A stretch of DNA of 64,000 bases from Bugula neritina (taxonomy: Eukaryota; Bryozoa; Gymnolaemata; Cheilostomatida; Bugulidae), in assembly GCA_964035545.1 (NCBI GenBank), contig CAXIUT010000057.1:62001-126000 (forward strand), given 5' to 3'. Position numbers and translations under genes: made by a program. Below, one piece after another: positions 1-9,967 of the stretch. The stretch's first letter is position 1. Each line of letters opens with the position of its first letter. The notes beneath the pieces were generated by a model, which saw nothing but the letters and a program-made list of their open reading frames with translations, did no database searches and was not told the DNA's origin.

Positions 1-2
1 AT

Positions 3-662
3 CGTAATGAAATAGAAAGTTTTCAGCAGTTAAAAAACCTTCCTAACATAAAAGAACTTTATATAAACACTAATCCTCTATCTGACCTTGAGAGCATCAC
101 TAACTTAAAAAAGTTATAATAAATCAGCATCGGTAAGACAAAGATCAAAGAGGTGGATTCTTTGAGATATTTTACTAAATTAAAAAAGGTCTATCTCAAT
201 GATCTTCATCTGCCTCAAATAGGTCCGATCTTTAAAAACTTTGATCATCTCACTAAACTATTTCTTTATGATAACGATATCTAAAGAATGTAAAATTTAA
301 GCTAAATGACAGAACTCCTAGAAATCAATTTGCAAAATAACCATATTAAAAAAATATAAGGACTCTAAAACTGTGTCATGCTTGAAGTCCTCAAACTTAA
401 AGGCAATCTCATCACTGATATCACTGGTATCAAATCTCTTTATAATCTCAGAAGACTCAGATTAATTGACAACCCTCTTTAAGATTGTACAGAATTACAT
501 TTAATCAACAAAAAACAACTAGATTTTTAGTATTCAGAACCAAGTAAAGCTTGCAGCCCACAGCATCAACCATCTGACTCTTTCTACGAAAAATATGCTA
601 TTTGTCTGTAAGGTAAAAATAGCAGCAGTGGAAGCAATTCAGAAGATGGAGATTCAGTTTGA
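3..662 (+). CDS. Leucine-rich-repeat protein, SDS22-like (5' partial)
   Basis: The reading frame is open from the window edge and ends at TGA 660-662, giving 219 residues of a protein whose N-terminus lies outside. About seven 22-residue leucine-rich repeats of the SDS22 type run to about residue 160, with units such as LKNLPNIKELYINTNPLSDL and TELLEINLQNNHIKKIEGL. They are followed by an LRR cap (NLRRLRLIDNPLEDC) and a Ser/Asp-rich tail. SDS22-type LRR proteins bind partners such as PP1 or axonemal components; the partner here is unknown. In-frame TAA/TAG are read as Glu, which suits the acidic tail and the KKIEGL repeat. The neighbour on the other strand converges, with stops about 65 bp apart. 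The family assignment is firm, the specific role is not. Confidence 0.85.
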
Positions 663-727
663 TTATCAATAACAAATAGATACACTAATATTAATAATTT
701 AGATATTTTTAAAAGCTTTTTGCTCTA

Positions 728-1993
728 TCAAGAATTGTTCAAATGATTACTTTTATGTTTGTTCAAAAACTTAAGAAACTGTTGTGCCATGAATTCATAG
801 TCAGATAGTTAGTTATAAATCTGAGCTGATAAACGAGTAAAAACCTTACCTTCAAACTTAAAAAATATAGGAAAACAATTTACTTCTTTCAACATCTCGT
901 AAGCTACTTTCACACAAAAGTCCAAATCAGATTCAGGAACCTAAACATTACTCATAAAACCAATGCAACGCTAGTCCTCAGTCAAAACCTTTGTTCCCCA
1001 AACCTAGCTCACCTTCTTAGCACCTGCCACTGCCAAACTGTGATTATAGTACTTGACAGCGTTATATCCAAAAGATTCAGAATACTCAAGTCCTTTTTTA
1101 ACTGTCAGAAAAGCAGTAAAATCTCTAGTACCAGTTCCAGTAGTACTAGCGAGCTGGGCCTTAACCATAAAAGTTACCAGTGATGGCAGGTTTGATTATT
1201 TTAAGATACTAGTCACTGAGATAGAGAAAAGCAGCATTTTTGGGTGCAAAAGACCATTTATGGAAATTAGAGAAATAAGCGTCAGGCTAAAGTTCCAATA
1301 TATTGATATATTATTGGTTCATTGCATGAGCTCCATCTACGAAGAGGGGGATTTTTTTTTATTTGAAGAAAACAACTAAAGATTCAATCGGACAAACAAA
1401 TCCAGGAACAGATATAATATGATCCATAACTGCCAACTTTATCTTCTTTGGATATGAATTCACAACTTATTCGACTCTCATCTGAAATTGTTACTATGAC
1501 TGTAGATCTTACAACCGAAACTACAACTAAGTCAAATAAAACTTACATCCAGTATTGTAATATTGAACAAATCTCTCAGCCAGTAAAAAGTCTTACGAAT
1601 TGAGGCATAAGCTGTGTTAGGAATTAACACCACATCTCCCTCCTGCCACTTCATCGACTTTGCCAAACTATTTATAGCATCTGTTGCATTTTGAACCAAA
1701 TATAAATTCTCCTTAGGACAGTTAACCTTACCAGCCACATAACCTCTCATCTCATTTATCATCAACTAAGAATCTACTCGAAACCATTGCTCAGTATTAA
1801 ACTCGCACTTCTCCTGAAGCTCACGCTGATAATCCAAAACATTTTTAGGACAATAACCGTAACTACCATGGTTCATATTGATATATTTTGGATCCACATA
1901 GAAGTCCTTTAGTCTATCCTTTCCAAATTTATCCATCTCCTTTATCTGAAAAGATTATATATCTACATTAATCTTAACATATCTAATAACCAT
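728..1993 (-). CDS. PLP-dependent class V aminotransferase, isopenicillin-N-epimerase-like, with one frameshift
   Basis: This is a fold-type I PLP enzyme of the class V aminotransferase/cysteine desulfurase superfamily, about 415 aa. Visible signatures, in order, are NHGSYG near the N-terminus (substrate loop), NATDAIN (cofactor phosphate site), VDGAHAM (PLP-ring Asp and His) and FHKWSFAPK, whose HKW lysine is the predicted Schiff-base residue. A 20-nt intron at 1527-1546 restores frame after ITILD. A second frame change at 1135-1136 is not explained by a GT-AG intron: deleting one A joins YYW to TGTRDF, a conserved family motif. So there is either a 1-nt assembly error, a +1 shift, or a broken gene. 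The start at 1993 was chosen because an earlier in-frame ATG (2035) would overlap the upstream gene's stop. The substrate cannot be told from sequence. Confidence 0.8.
1527..1546 (-). other. 20-nt intron in the aminotransferase gene
   Basis: On the minus strand this begins GTAAG and ends TTAG. Removing exactly 20 nt joins the NITILD frame to the frame that later reads KLAVMDHIISVPGF. Without it a TGA stop follows six codons later. Confidence 0.85.
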
Positions 1994-2006
1994 TTAAAGT
2001 AGATTA

Positions 2007-5000
2007 TCATAAAGATCTCTGCTCTCCAGCTACATTGCTTATCAACTCCTAAAATTCTCTATAATTACTCGATAGTACTACTCTTTCCACCTAGTTGAAG
2101 TTTCCTTCCAATCGTCTGGCCTTCGAACTCTCCAATCTTTTTGCAAGTTCAATCGAAAAAGCACGGATATCCTCTTCTTTGGACCTTCTCAACTTTTCTC
2201 TATGATTTTTCTTTTCATTCTCCAACTCTTACATCCTCTTTTTGCACCTACTCTTTTCTTTTTAGAGCTAACTTTATATTTTATTTTTTTAACTAGTTAG
2301 TTCCTTCACTTTGAATTATCTACTATCCATCTCAATTTGTTGGTTTCTAATGATAAAGTCCTTTGTAGCATTTTCCTCTCTTATTGACTATAACTCAGAT
2401 TCCCACCTTTCTCCATCTTTCCTAACTCGATTCTTTGTCACTCTGAGTTCATCTTCAAGTTGGATCACTTTAGAATCAAGACCATCTGAACGACTAATGA
2501 GTTATCTTTTGTCTCTTTCACTTTATTTAATCCATCTACTCCTCTCCATTGCAAGATCAGGCTCTCGACTTTATAATAATTTTTAAGTAGCTTTTAATTT
2601 CTTCTTAAGTTCTTCTTCTCTCCATGTTCTACTATTTTATACCTTCTTTAACTCCCTAATTGTGATCCTTAACTCATCTAAACTTCTCTAATACTGATAC
2701 TCAAGCTCTTTCTTTTAGATTTTATATTTATCAAGCTCTTTTTCAAGTCTTATTACAGTCTAATTGTTCCCTTCCTCTCCCAGACTTGACTGTAGCTGAT
2801 GTACGACTTGTTTAAGCCTATCAACTGTTACTTCTAATCCATCTTTATCACTGATTGTAGCTTAATATTTTTACTGTATTTATTTATAACGAAACTGTAT
2901 TGCACTTACTTCATCTGTTAATTGATGAATAGTTTGTTTTCTTTTATCTAATTCTACCTTATATTCTTCTTTGTTTTATTTTTCAACCTTTGCTGTATGT
3001 TACAGTTGTCCCATTACAAATTTCTTCAACTATAACTAAGAATTCAAAGTTATTATTTTATCTTTAAGTTACTTAGATTCTTGTACATATTTTTAGTTTA
3101 AAACCCTTAAAGAATCAAATTTGTGCTTGTTCTGACTTTATGCTGATCCGTTTTTCTCTTGTTGTTATCTATACTATCCTTTTATATGCTCAACTTCATG
3201 ACTCAACTCAACTATCACATGATTCTGCTACTCATATTTAAATAAAATCTCTTCAAAACGTTCCTTCTACTATCGCAATCTACTCTCAATCTTATCAATA
3301 TGTTAACTAGTATTCTTTATATCTTTCTCTCGTTCGCGTAACACTTTATCTCTCTCCTTCAACTCATTCTGTCTCTCTTCTAGTCGTAAACCCAACTCAA
3401 TAATTCTATTTTATTTAGTTTCTACTTCGTAAACCAATACGTTTTGTTCCATTTATAATTTTTTAATTTGATCAGATTTTTCAGTAATTTCTTTTTACAA
3501 ACAAAATAATTTTCTTTCATTATCAGCTTGATTAGCTCTATGATGGGCTAGCTCTTCCTAAAATAATTCAACAGTTTCTCGACTTTTACTCTCCCAATCT
3601 GCTTTTTACCTAATTTCCTGACTTCTAAACTTAAGTAACTTTTCTTATAATTCTCTATTATCTTCTTTTAAACTTTCATACTGAGTTATCAATATTTGAA
3701 TTTGAGATTGAAACTATCCTTTTTGTTCTTAATATTTAACCAGTTAACCTTTCATTCCTTCTATCTATCTCTCTTTTACACTAACTATCTCCTATAAATG
3801 TTGTACCCTTGTCTTATGATCTTCCTATAATTTTCCCAACTAACTTATTAGTTCTCTTCCTTTACTTCTTTCTTGTTTTTGCTATTTTTCTGTTTTTTAT
3901 GTCAATTATTCTAATTGTACTTTAACTCGACTAATCTCTTCTTCTAAAAAATCTTTTTCTTGAGACAGCTGTTCTAGACTGGATTTAAATTTTCTCAATA
4001 CTTCCCAATGCCTTTGTAAGTACTAAACCTGTAAAGCTGCTATTTTTTAATCAGGATAGAGTTATTTTCTACTTTTTATTTTTTAAGAGCCTCCCAAATG
4101 CTATTCCTCTCTAAGCAAATCTAATAAAAATGATTATAATGTAGATACACAAGAAGATCTAAAAATAGAATGTTCTTCAGCCATTTTTTAATATTTCTTC
4201 ATAATTTGTTTTACTTCTTCATCCTTCCTTTTGATCTACCCCTCTTTCGAATCATGAATCAATCTTAACTCTTCCAAATTTTACCTCAACTTCAATATCT
4301 GACTTTCTTGAATTTATGACTCTCTTCGATTCGAACCAATCATTTCCCTCAAGTGACTGATCTAATGGCCAGCTGTTACATTTGATTGTTTCAATGAACT
4401 TACCTCATCCTCTTTATCCCTTAGCAATTGCTCAAAACTATGAATACTATTTAACTTGGCAGTCAGACTATCCTCTTTCTCCTTTATTTTTTTTTAAAGT
4501 TCGTTTATTTTATCTTTATTAGTATTATCAGTAATTTTAAATCTATCTCTACACTAAAATAACTACTTTTATGTTCTTTATAATTTTTTTTTGAAATCTT
4601 CTGCTTATCTTTCTTTTTACTTCAGCTGACTAATCAATTCTCTTTTCTTTTTTTCCATTTCTTGATGGTTAAGATTCATATGTTCGAAAGAAGCTGTCAA
4701 CTGTTTATGTGATTCATCTAATTTTTTTATTGTCTATGCCCTACAAATAAGTTCTTCATTTATTTTAAACATCTATTAATTCTGAAGTCTCAATTGATGC
4801 TACAAATCTCTTATAAAAGATGTCTGTTTCTACAATTCCCATCTTATTTCCTAATTATCAGCTACTAATGAGTCCTTTTCTCTCATAGTTGAATGATATT
4901 TAGTTGAAAATTCTCTCTGACCATCCTAAAAGTATCTCTTCTCAGTCTATATCTTTGATTTCAGTTCAATTATCTTTGCATTCAGGCTATTCTTCATAGC

Positions 5001-6856
5001 ATCTAATGATTATATTTCCTTTATCTTCTGCTCTTAACTTACTCTTAACTAATCATTATTCTTTTTCAGCTGATTCATCTTAATAGTCAAGTGGTTCTTT
5101 TAATTACCTTTCTTCTGATTTTCTTCCTAGACCTATTTAAGCCTTCTTTCACAAGACTAAAACATCTTCTCAGTCTTTTGATTTTTTTATCGGAGCAAGT
5201 TAATAGTCAAAGTTGATTAATTTAACTTTTTTCTCAAACCATGTTTCTCGTTTTAACTTTATCTCAACACATGAATTTCTTACTCTAATTGATGAACTTT
5301 CTCTGTTTAAACCTTTAGCTTTCCATTTAGATTTTATATTGCATAGCTTGAATCTCCTAAACGAGACTCACTTACAGCAAAAGCATCATAAACCTGCTTC
5401 TTCTATCTATTGAGTTCTTCTATCTGAAGAGATAGCTCTTTATTCTAATTTTAAATTTATTCAAAAGCAATGATTTGCTGATCTAATTTTTTATTAATTT
5501 TTGATTTTTAATCTAAAAAGCTTTTTTCTTTTTCTCTCAATATATTCTGATACTTCTTTTCTCCTTCTTCAAAATTCTTCAAAGCCCTGTTATATTCTTC
5601 AGCTAACCTTTCTCTCTCATTCTCTGAATGTCTATACTTATCTTCTAATTTCTTAATTTGTTCTCTATTACCTATTTATCTTAACTATCCTTGAGTTTTA
5701 ATAATTTTTAACTGATTATCATTATCTTCTTTTTGTTAATTTAATTATTTTAACTGTTTTTACATTTTTTTAATTTTTTATTATCTATTTTTTACAATTT
5801 CTTCTAATTATTTTTTCTTTGTTTACAATTGATTAATACGATTTCTTTTTCTTTCTCCTTCCTCTTTTGTTTATCTTAAAGTTTGATTATTTCCTTTATC
5901 ATGTAGTTCTAACAATTTAACCTTATTCTTCAATTTTTAAATTTCTTCTACCTTTTCTTCAGTATCTGCCTCAGTCCTTATTCTTTGAGGAGAATCTCTA
6001 TACATTTAAAATGTTCGGTGAGAAAGATTTTGAATCAATCCTGTCTGGCCCATCGTCTTCAAACGATCATATTTTTATTAGTTACGGATCGTATTTTGAA
6101 GAGATAATTTATTCTCATGTAAAGACAGCTTGTTTTAATGAAAAGATAGTTTGTTCTATTGCATGGATCCTTTGTTTTGCTGAAGAGACAACTTGTTTAT
6201 CTCTCTCATTTCAGGCTTAATATTAGAACTTCTGTCAAAAGCAATAACATCTTCAACAAAAGATTAATTGAGTTTGTTGATATCTGGAGAAGGAGAACGA
6301 CGACGTCCTTTAAAATGTTTTTAGTCTACATCAGGAGTTTTAATGGTCTGAGGAGTGTATGCTGAGTTATAGACAATGTTCTGTTTGTTTTCATATGATT
6401 CAGAGTAGTATGTATTTTTCATTTTTTCACCTCTTACAACTTAAAACACAAAAGAAAAATATATTTTGGCTTGTTTATCTGGACACTTTTCTAAAAATTG
6501 CATACTATCATTGATGCTTCCAGGATCTTTCCCAAAAAGAGAAAAAACTATTCCTCCAGCTGCCACTTTTCCACTCATTGATACCATAAACACGTTAAGA
6601 CTGATCTTCTTGTCTTAAAACTTTCTCTTTTGAGAATTATAAGGAACATCACACTATGAAATAAGGGTTTAAGAAAATATGCATTCTCCTTATTTTAACT
6701 CACATGGTTTTTTGATATCACAACTAGAATCTTAATGACAAAAGAGTTACCATGTTTGAGAGTGACAGTGAGAGAGCAAGGAAACTTGATATTCATGACT
6801 ATCTTTTTGATATTAACTTTAAGACGAATTCTCTGATGCTCTATACCTGTTTTCAT
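2007..6856 (-). CDS. Giant coiled-coil protein with N-terminal C2 (NT-C2/EEIG1-EHBP1 type) domain
   Basis: The protein is 1609 aa. Residues 1 to about 140 look like an NT-C2 domain, the membrane-binding C2 variant of EEIG1/EHBP1 proteins: a basic beta-strand start (RIRLKVNIKKIVMNIKF), a strand LTVTLKH, KISLNVFMVSMSGKVAAGG and a final LFGKDPGSI segment. A Ser/Thr-rich linker follows, with short repeats NKLSLHENKL and NKLSFHENKL around residues 210-240. The remaining ~1300 residues are almost continuous Glu/Lys/Leu coiled coil. With TAA/TAG read as Gln this region would be implausibly Gln-rich; as Glu it is a normal coiled coil. One 20-nt intron (6731-6750) lies inside the C2 domain, and after its removal the length is an exact codon multiple. 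NT-C2 coiled-coil proteins act as membrane-to-cytoskeleton tethers; the cellular site here is unknown. Confidence 0.8.
6731..6750 (-). other. 20-nt intron in the NT-C2 coiled-coil gene
   Basis: Minus strand GTAAC...TTAAG. Splicing in the middle of a codon links TLTVTLKH to the next beta-strand frame (SSCDIKKPCE). The total CDS length becomes divisible by three only with this removal. Confidence 0.85.
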
Positions 6857-6967
6857 TTAGATATCTTACTATAACCAACACCTATTATAACATAAGTGAA
6901 GCGATTAATCTATCTTATTCAATACAATAAATTAATTAGCTAATTGCTTAATTAAGTTGTTATTAGG

Positions 6968-7348
6968 ATGAAATGGGAAGGAATCGCCTAAAATAGTAAA
7001 TAAAAAATAGATTCGCTGATGAATGCCTTCTCAGAGTTCATATAAAAAAATCATAAAACTGATCAACCAGCAGATCAACGCATCACTAAAGAATGGACAG
7101 CTTTCAAAAAAATAATATAACAAGATCCAAGCAACACAGATAGTCACAGCAAACACGTCAATGAACTTAGAAATACTCTTCTGAAAGAGTAAGTATCAAA
7201 ACAAATCAAACGAGGAGATAAAAATCAACCCGAAGAATAATAACGAAATAAATACGTTATCGACAAACAAAAACTAATAGCCATCAGCAAATAACTTAAA
7301 AGAAATGTACTCAGAAACACCAGAGATCCACTCGACCTACAAGACTGA
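6968..7348 (+). CDS. Hypothetical charged helical protein, 126 aa
   Basis: An intron-free frame runs from ATG 6968 to TGA 7346-7348. It encodes a hydrophilic protein rich in Lys, Glu, Asn and Gln, predicted mostly helical, with no signal peptide or membrane segment. I do not recognise the family. It is divergent from the NT-C2 coiled-coil gene (starts 112 bp apart, a shared promoter interval) and convergent with the small-TIM gene (stops about 160 bp apart). Codon use resembles its neighbours, with several TAA codons as Glu. That, and its fit into an otherwise empty slot, are the reasons to call it. Confidence 0.55.
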
Positions 7349-7509
7349 TTATCGTCAATCATTACTGCCATTCTCTTATCAAAAACATACTTATTTATGT
7401 CATTAACCCATTCAATAAACCAGAATTATTCACAAAAGTCCTTATTATCTTCTTAAACCAATATATTTATTGCTTATTAAACCTTCTAAATCTCATAACT
7501 ACACCAATA

Positions 7510-7809
7510 TCACGATTAAAATTTGGGTATTCCGACAGAAGGGACCCGTTACCCATAGTTCTACTCATAGATTCTATGCAGCTTCTCCATTAAAGAAGGC
7601 TGCTAAACAGCCTCTTTCCCTTGGTTCTCCCGACCAATTTACAAATCTTGGAGACGAAGCATGTCACTTGTAAATCTCACAGCCTAGAGATACTTGATAG
7701 AACAACGATGAAAACAACTCCTTTGAGGAAGAGTCAACTCCTCAGCCCTACGGATATCATCTCTTTGAACACACTTGCGGATACACACTTACACTATTTC
7801 TTAGTCCAT
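7510..7809 (-). CDS. Small TIM chaperone (Tim8/9/10/13 family)
   Basis: This 99-residue protein has the twin CX3C signature of mitochondrial intermembrane-space small TIM chaperones: CIRKC at residues 9-13 and CFHRC about 19 residues later, followed by the typical helix SIKYLEAV. Small TIMs form hexamers that escort hydrophobic precursors to the TIM22 and SAM complexes. The wording around the cysteines (CxRKCV and RCxxKYL) is closest to Tim10. The spacing between the two CX3C motifs (18 residues) is a little longer than the usual 11-16. The ~45-residue C-terminal extension is also longer than in Tim9/Tim10. The gene lies 21 bp downstream of the SSNA1-like gene on the same strand. Family confident, paralogue assignment tentative. 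Confidence 0.8.
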
Positions 7810-7830
7810 AACCTTAATTAATATAATTAA

Positions 7831-8180
7831 TCATTCCTATAATCTTCCCTGCCCAGTTAACTCTTCCACCTTTCGGCATTCCTTCTTGATATTGTTTAAC
7901 AACAACTTAGTAGCTTCTTTTAACTTCCTAAAACTCTCCTCGGATTCCGCAGTTAAAGACAACATTCCCTGAAGAACAAGTTTCTTTTCTGCCAATCTTT
8001 TCTTCATAATCTATCTAGTAGCTAATATACCTCTTCTCTCTGCTAAATAATAGCAATATCTTCGTCAATAGAAACTTTCTCCTTGTCCAGCATTTCAAGT
8101 TTATCTTAGACATGTCTAAGACGACCCTTCGAACTGTTAAGAATTTAGTTTATTTGTTTTTACTCTTCAGCTATCGACAT
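7831..8180 (-). CDS. SSNA1/NA14 (DIP13)-like microtubule-binding coiled-coil protein
   Basis: A 109-residue single-helix protein. From about residue 20 to the end it follows the SSNA1/DIP13 pattern, including the closing segment (KLKEATKLLLNNIKKECRK) that parallels the family's conserved C-terminal heptads. SSNA1 proteins form fibrils on microtubules at basal bodies, centrioles and axonemes and promote microtubule branching; a cortical or basal-body role is expected here. A 20-nt intron (8011-8030) interrupts the gene: without it the frame hits TGA after DRL, with it the helix continues without a break. The length matches the family's usual 105-120 aa. Similarity between short coiled coils can mislead, so an alternative is a generic coiled-coil protein. 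Confidence 0.7.
8011..8030 (-). other. 20-nt intron in the SSNA1-like gene
   Basis: Minus strand GTATA...GATAG, phase 0, between QREE and IMKKRLAEKK. It removes an in-frame path to TGA and restores continuous heptads. Confidence 0.85.
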
Positions 8181-8282
8181 TATTTAAATTGAGTTAGTTA
8201 TTAGAGTCAGAATCAATAGTAATAATATGGAGATCCAGGTATAAAAGTACGAACTTATACAATAAAAACTAGCAAAACTCAA

Positions 8283-8900
8283 ATGCAGTCAAGGTTGTCA
8301 AAGTCAAGCCAACTATATCGTCTACTAAATGGGTATCTACTTATATATTCAGGACTCTTATGTACTCTCTGTCTCTCAAAATTAGGAGAAGTTCCTCAAG
8401 ATCATCTTGCCTCTCTCGAAGGACTGAGCAAGGCCATTGCTGAACTAGGATAGACTTATGAAAAGAATAGCAAAGGTAGTAACTTACTTCCTTTGAAAGC
8501 ATAGATATAGCAACAAAACAAGATGATAAAAACTTTAAGAGACAGTTTAACACTTGATGTAAAAGCAATAAATTCAAAAACAAATCAACAACTGATAAAT
8601 ATTCACACTCATTGTCGGCAGCAATCGCGTAATTAACCTCTTTAGAACTTTTTTTAACCAGACATCACAGCTTCTACTTTACTAAATGAATCATAATTAT
8701 TTTTAGCCAACTTAAATAACCTAAAAGTGGTTGAGAAAGATAATTCAGTCAAATATGTTTTCAGATAGTCTGAAAAAGATCCATAAGAATCAAAAAGTAT
8801 GGGAGTAAAGCAATTGTAAAGCATATAGAAGGTAATAGGTAAATCACATGCAAGAGTTAAAGATGTTATGGGTCGATTTAGATAAGCTATCAGACTATGA
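8283..8900 (+). CDS. Hypothetical protein with one N-terminal hydrophobic segment, 205 aa
   Basis: An intron-free frame from ATG 8283 to TGA 8898-8900. Residues 14-33 (GYLLIYSGLLCTLCLSKLG) form one hydrophobic stretch that could be a signal anchor. The rest is amphipathic helix with a short coiled-coil-like part around residues 70-100. No catalytic motif or known domain is visible. It is divergently arranged with the SSNA1-like gene (102 bp between starts) and followed by another + strand gene 92 bp downstream. The minus-strand frames in this interval are short and broken by TGA, so this strand is preferred. I do not recognise the family. Confidence 0.65.
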
Positions 8901-8992
8901 TTGATTATTCCTCTCAATGCTATTTTTAGATATTAAATTAAATACAATGAATCGGTATTTTGATATTTGTATTTGATTATTTCATTAAGCAG

Positions 8993-9933
8993 ATGGATAA
9001 CTGCTGCCAATGTATCAACAGCCCAGAAGTCGAAGAAGCATATCAACTATAAAAAACAAAACAAATCTACGCTAGCAGACCCTCCAACAACTTCAATATA
9101 CAACACTCAACTGTCCTCGCCCAAGGAATCTCAAAGCATAAGCCCACTAGCTCCAACTTGCAACCAAACAATCAATAACAACAACAAAACTACCAAACTC
9201 AAATGCTAAAACAACGCAACCGACAGATTCATAGCTATATATCAAGCAAAAGAATAAAACTAATACAACAGTCATAGTAACTAGAAAAAAGATCAGACCA
9301 GCTCAAAAGAGCCTACCTCGAAAAATAAGATCGTCTCAAAGGAATAGTAACACAAATATACTATCATTTCCCCTGATCTCATATCTTCAATTATATATTT
9401 AGATCTATAATAATCAATGGCGACCAATTAAGAACTGGCACAAAGAAGAAGATAAAAAATATTAGCCAGGTCCACAGAATAGTAAAAATAAACATCAGAA
9501 TAGTCACTTTCAACTGAACCATCAGTCTTCCTCAGATACAAATCCCTCAAAGACAAATAAAAAATGCAAGTACCTCCATCTTATCAAGAATAGTCTTGCA
9601 GAGTAAAGCAAAGCTGTTGGAATCCTCATTGTACTTTTATCCTACTTTGTACCAGTCTAGACTGTCTTCTCTGCTGTTACAGGCATTATGCTGATTCGAG
9701 CACTCAGAATATCAGGAACAACCAGACAAACTTAAAACGGACAAGACTTCCAATGGCTAGGAAAAATAGGAACCTTAATAGGAAAATTCCAACATGTTGA
9801 ACGTATCCTCTTTGTCTCAAAAATAACTATCTACGTGTTCTTTTCCTATCTGCTAGCTACTGTCCTCACAAACTCCCTCATTACCAGCTACTACAACCTT
9901 GCCCAACCGCAATCGACAAATATTGAACTTTGA
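8993..9933 (+). CDS. Hypothetical membrane protein, coiled coil plus C-terminal membrane segments
   Basis: The start is ATG 8993 (MDNCCQCINSPEVEEA). The N-terminal cysteine cluster CCQC could be palmitoylated. Residues 75-118 are basic coiled coil (KRIKLIQQSEELEKRSDQL). A GT-AG intron of 56 nt (9347-9402) then restores frame. After a hydrophilic Asn/Ser-rich linker come two or three hydrophobic segments (VGILIVLLSYFVPVETVFSA and a second around ITIYVFFSYLLATVLTNSL) before TGA 9931-9933. The family is not recognised. The stop lies only 34 bp from the stop of the convergent ribonucleotide reductase gene. This intron is longer than the usual 20 nt but is the only GT-AG solution I found that restores the frame. 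Confidence 0.65.
9347..9402 (+). other. 56-nt intron
   Basis: GTAACA...ATTTAG between codons for DRLKGI and IYNNQW. The unspliced frame meets TGA within ten codons. No 20-nt solution exists here. Confidence 0.6.
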
Positions 9934-9967
9934 TCACTATGAAAACATATCAAATTAAGCATATCGA

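Noticed and set aside
7500..7700. Possible tRNA or other RNA gene in this less AT-rich stretch.
   Set aside because: No cloverleaf or B-box pattern; the composition is explained by the small-TIM coding sequence.
7470..7821. Plus-strand ORFs opposite 7510-7809.
   Set aside because: The minus strand encodes a twin-CX3C small TIM; the plus frames have no Met start or homology.
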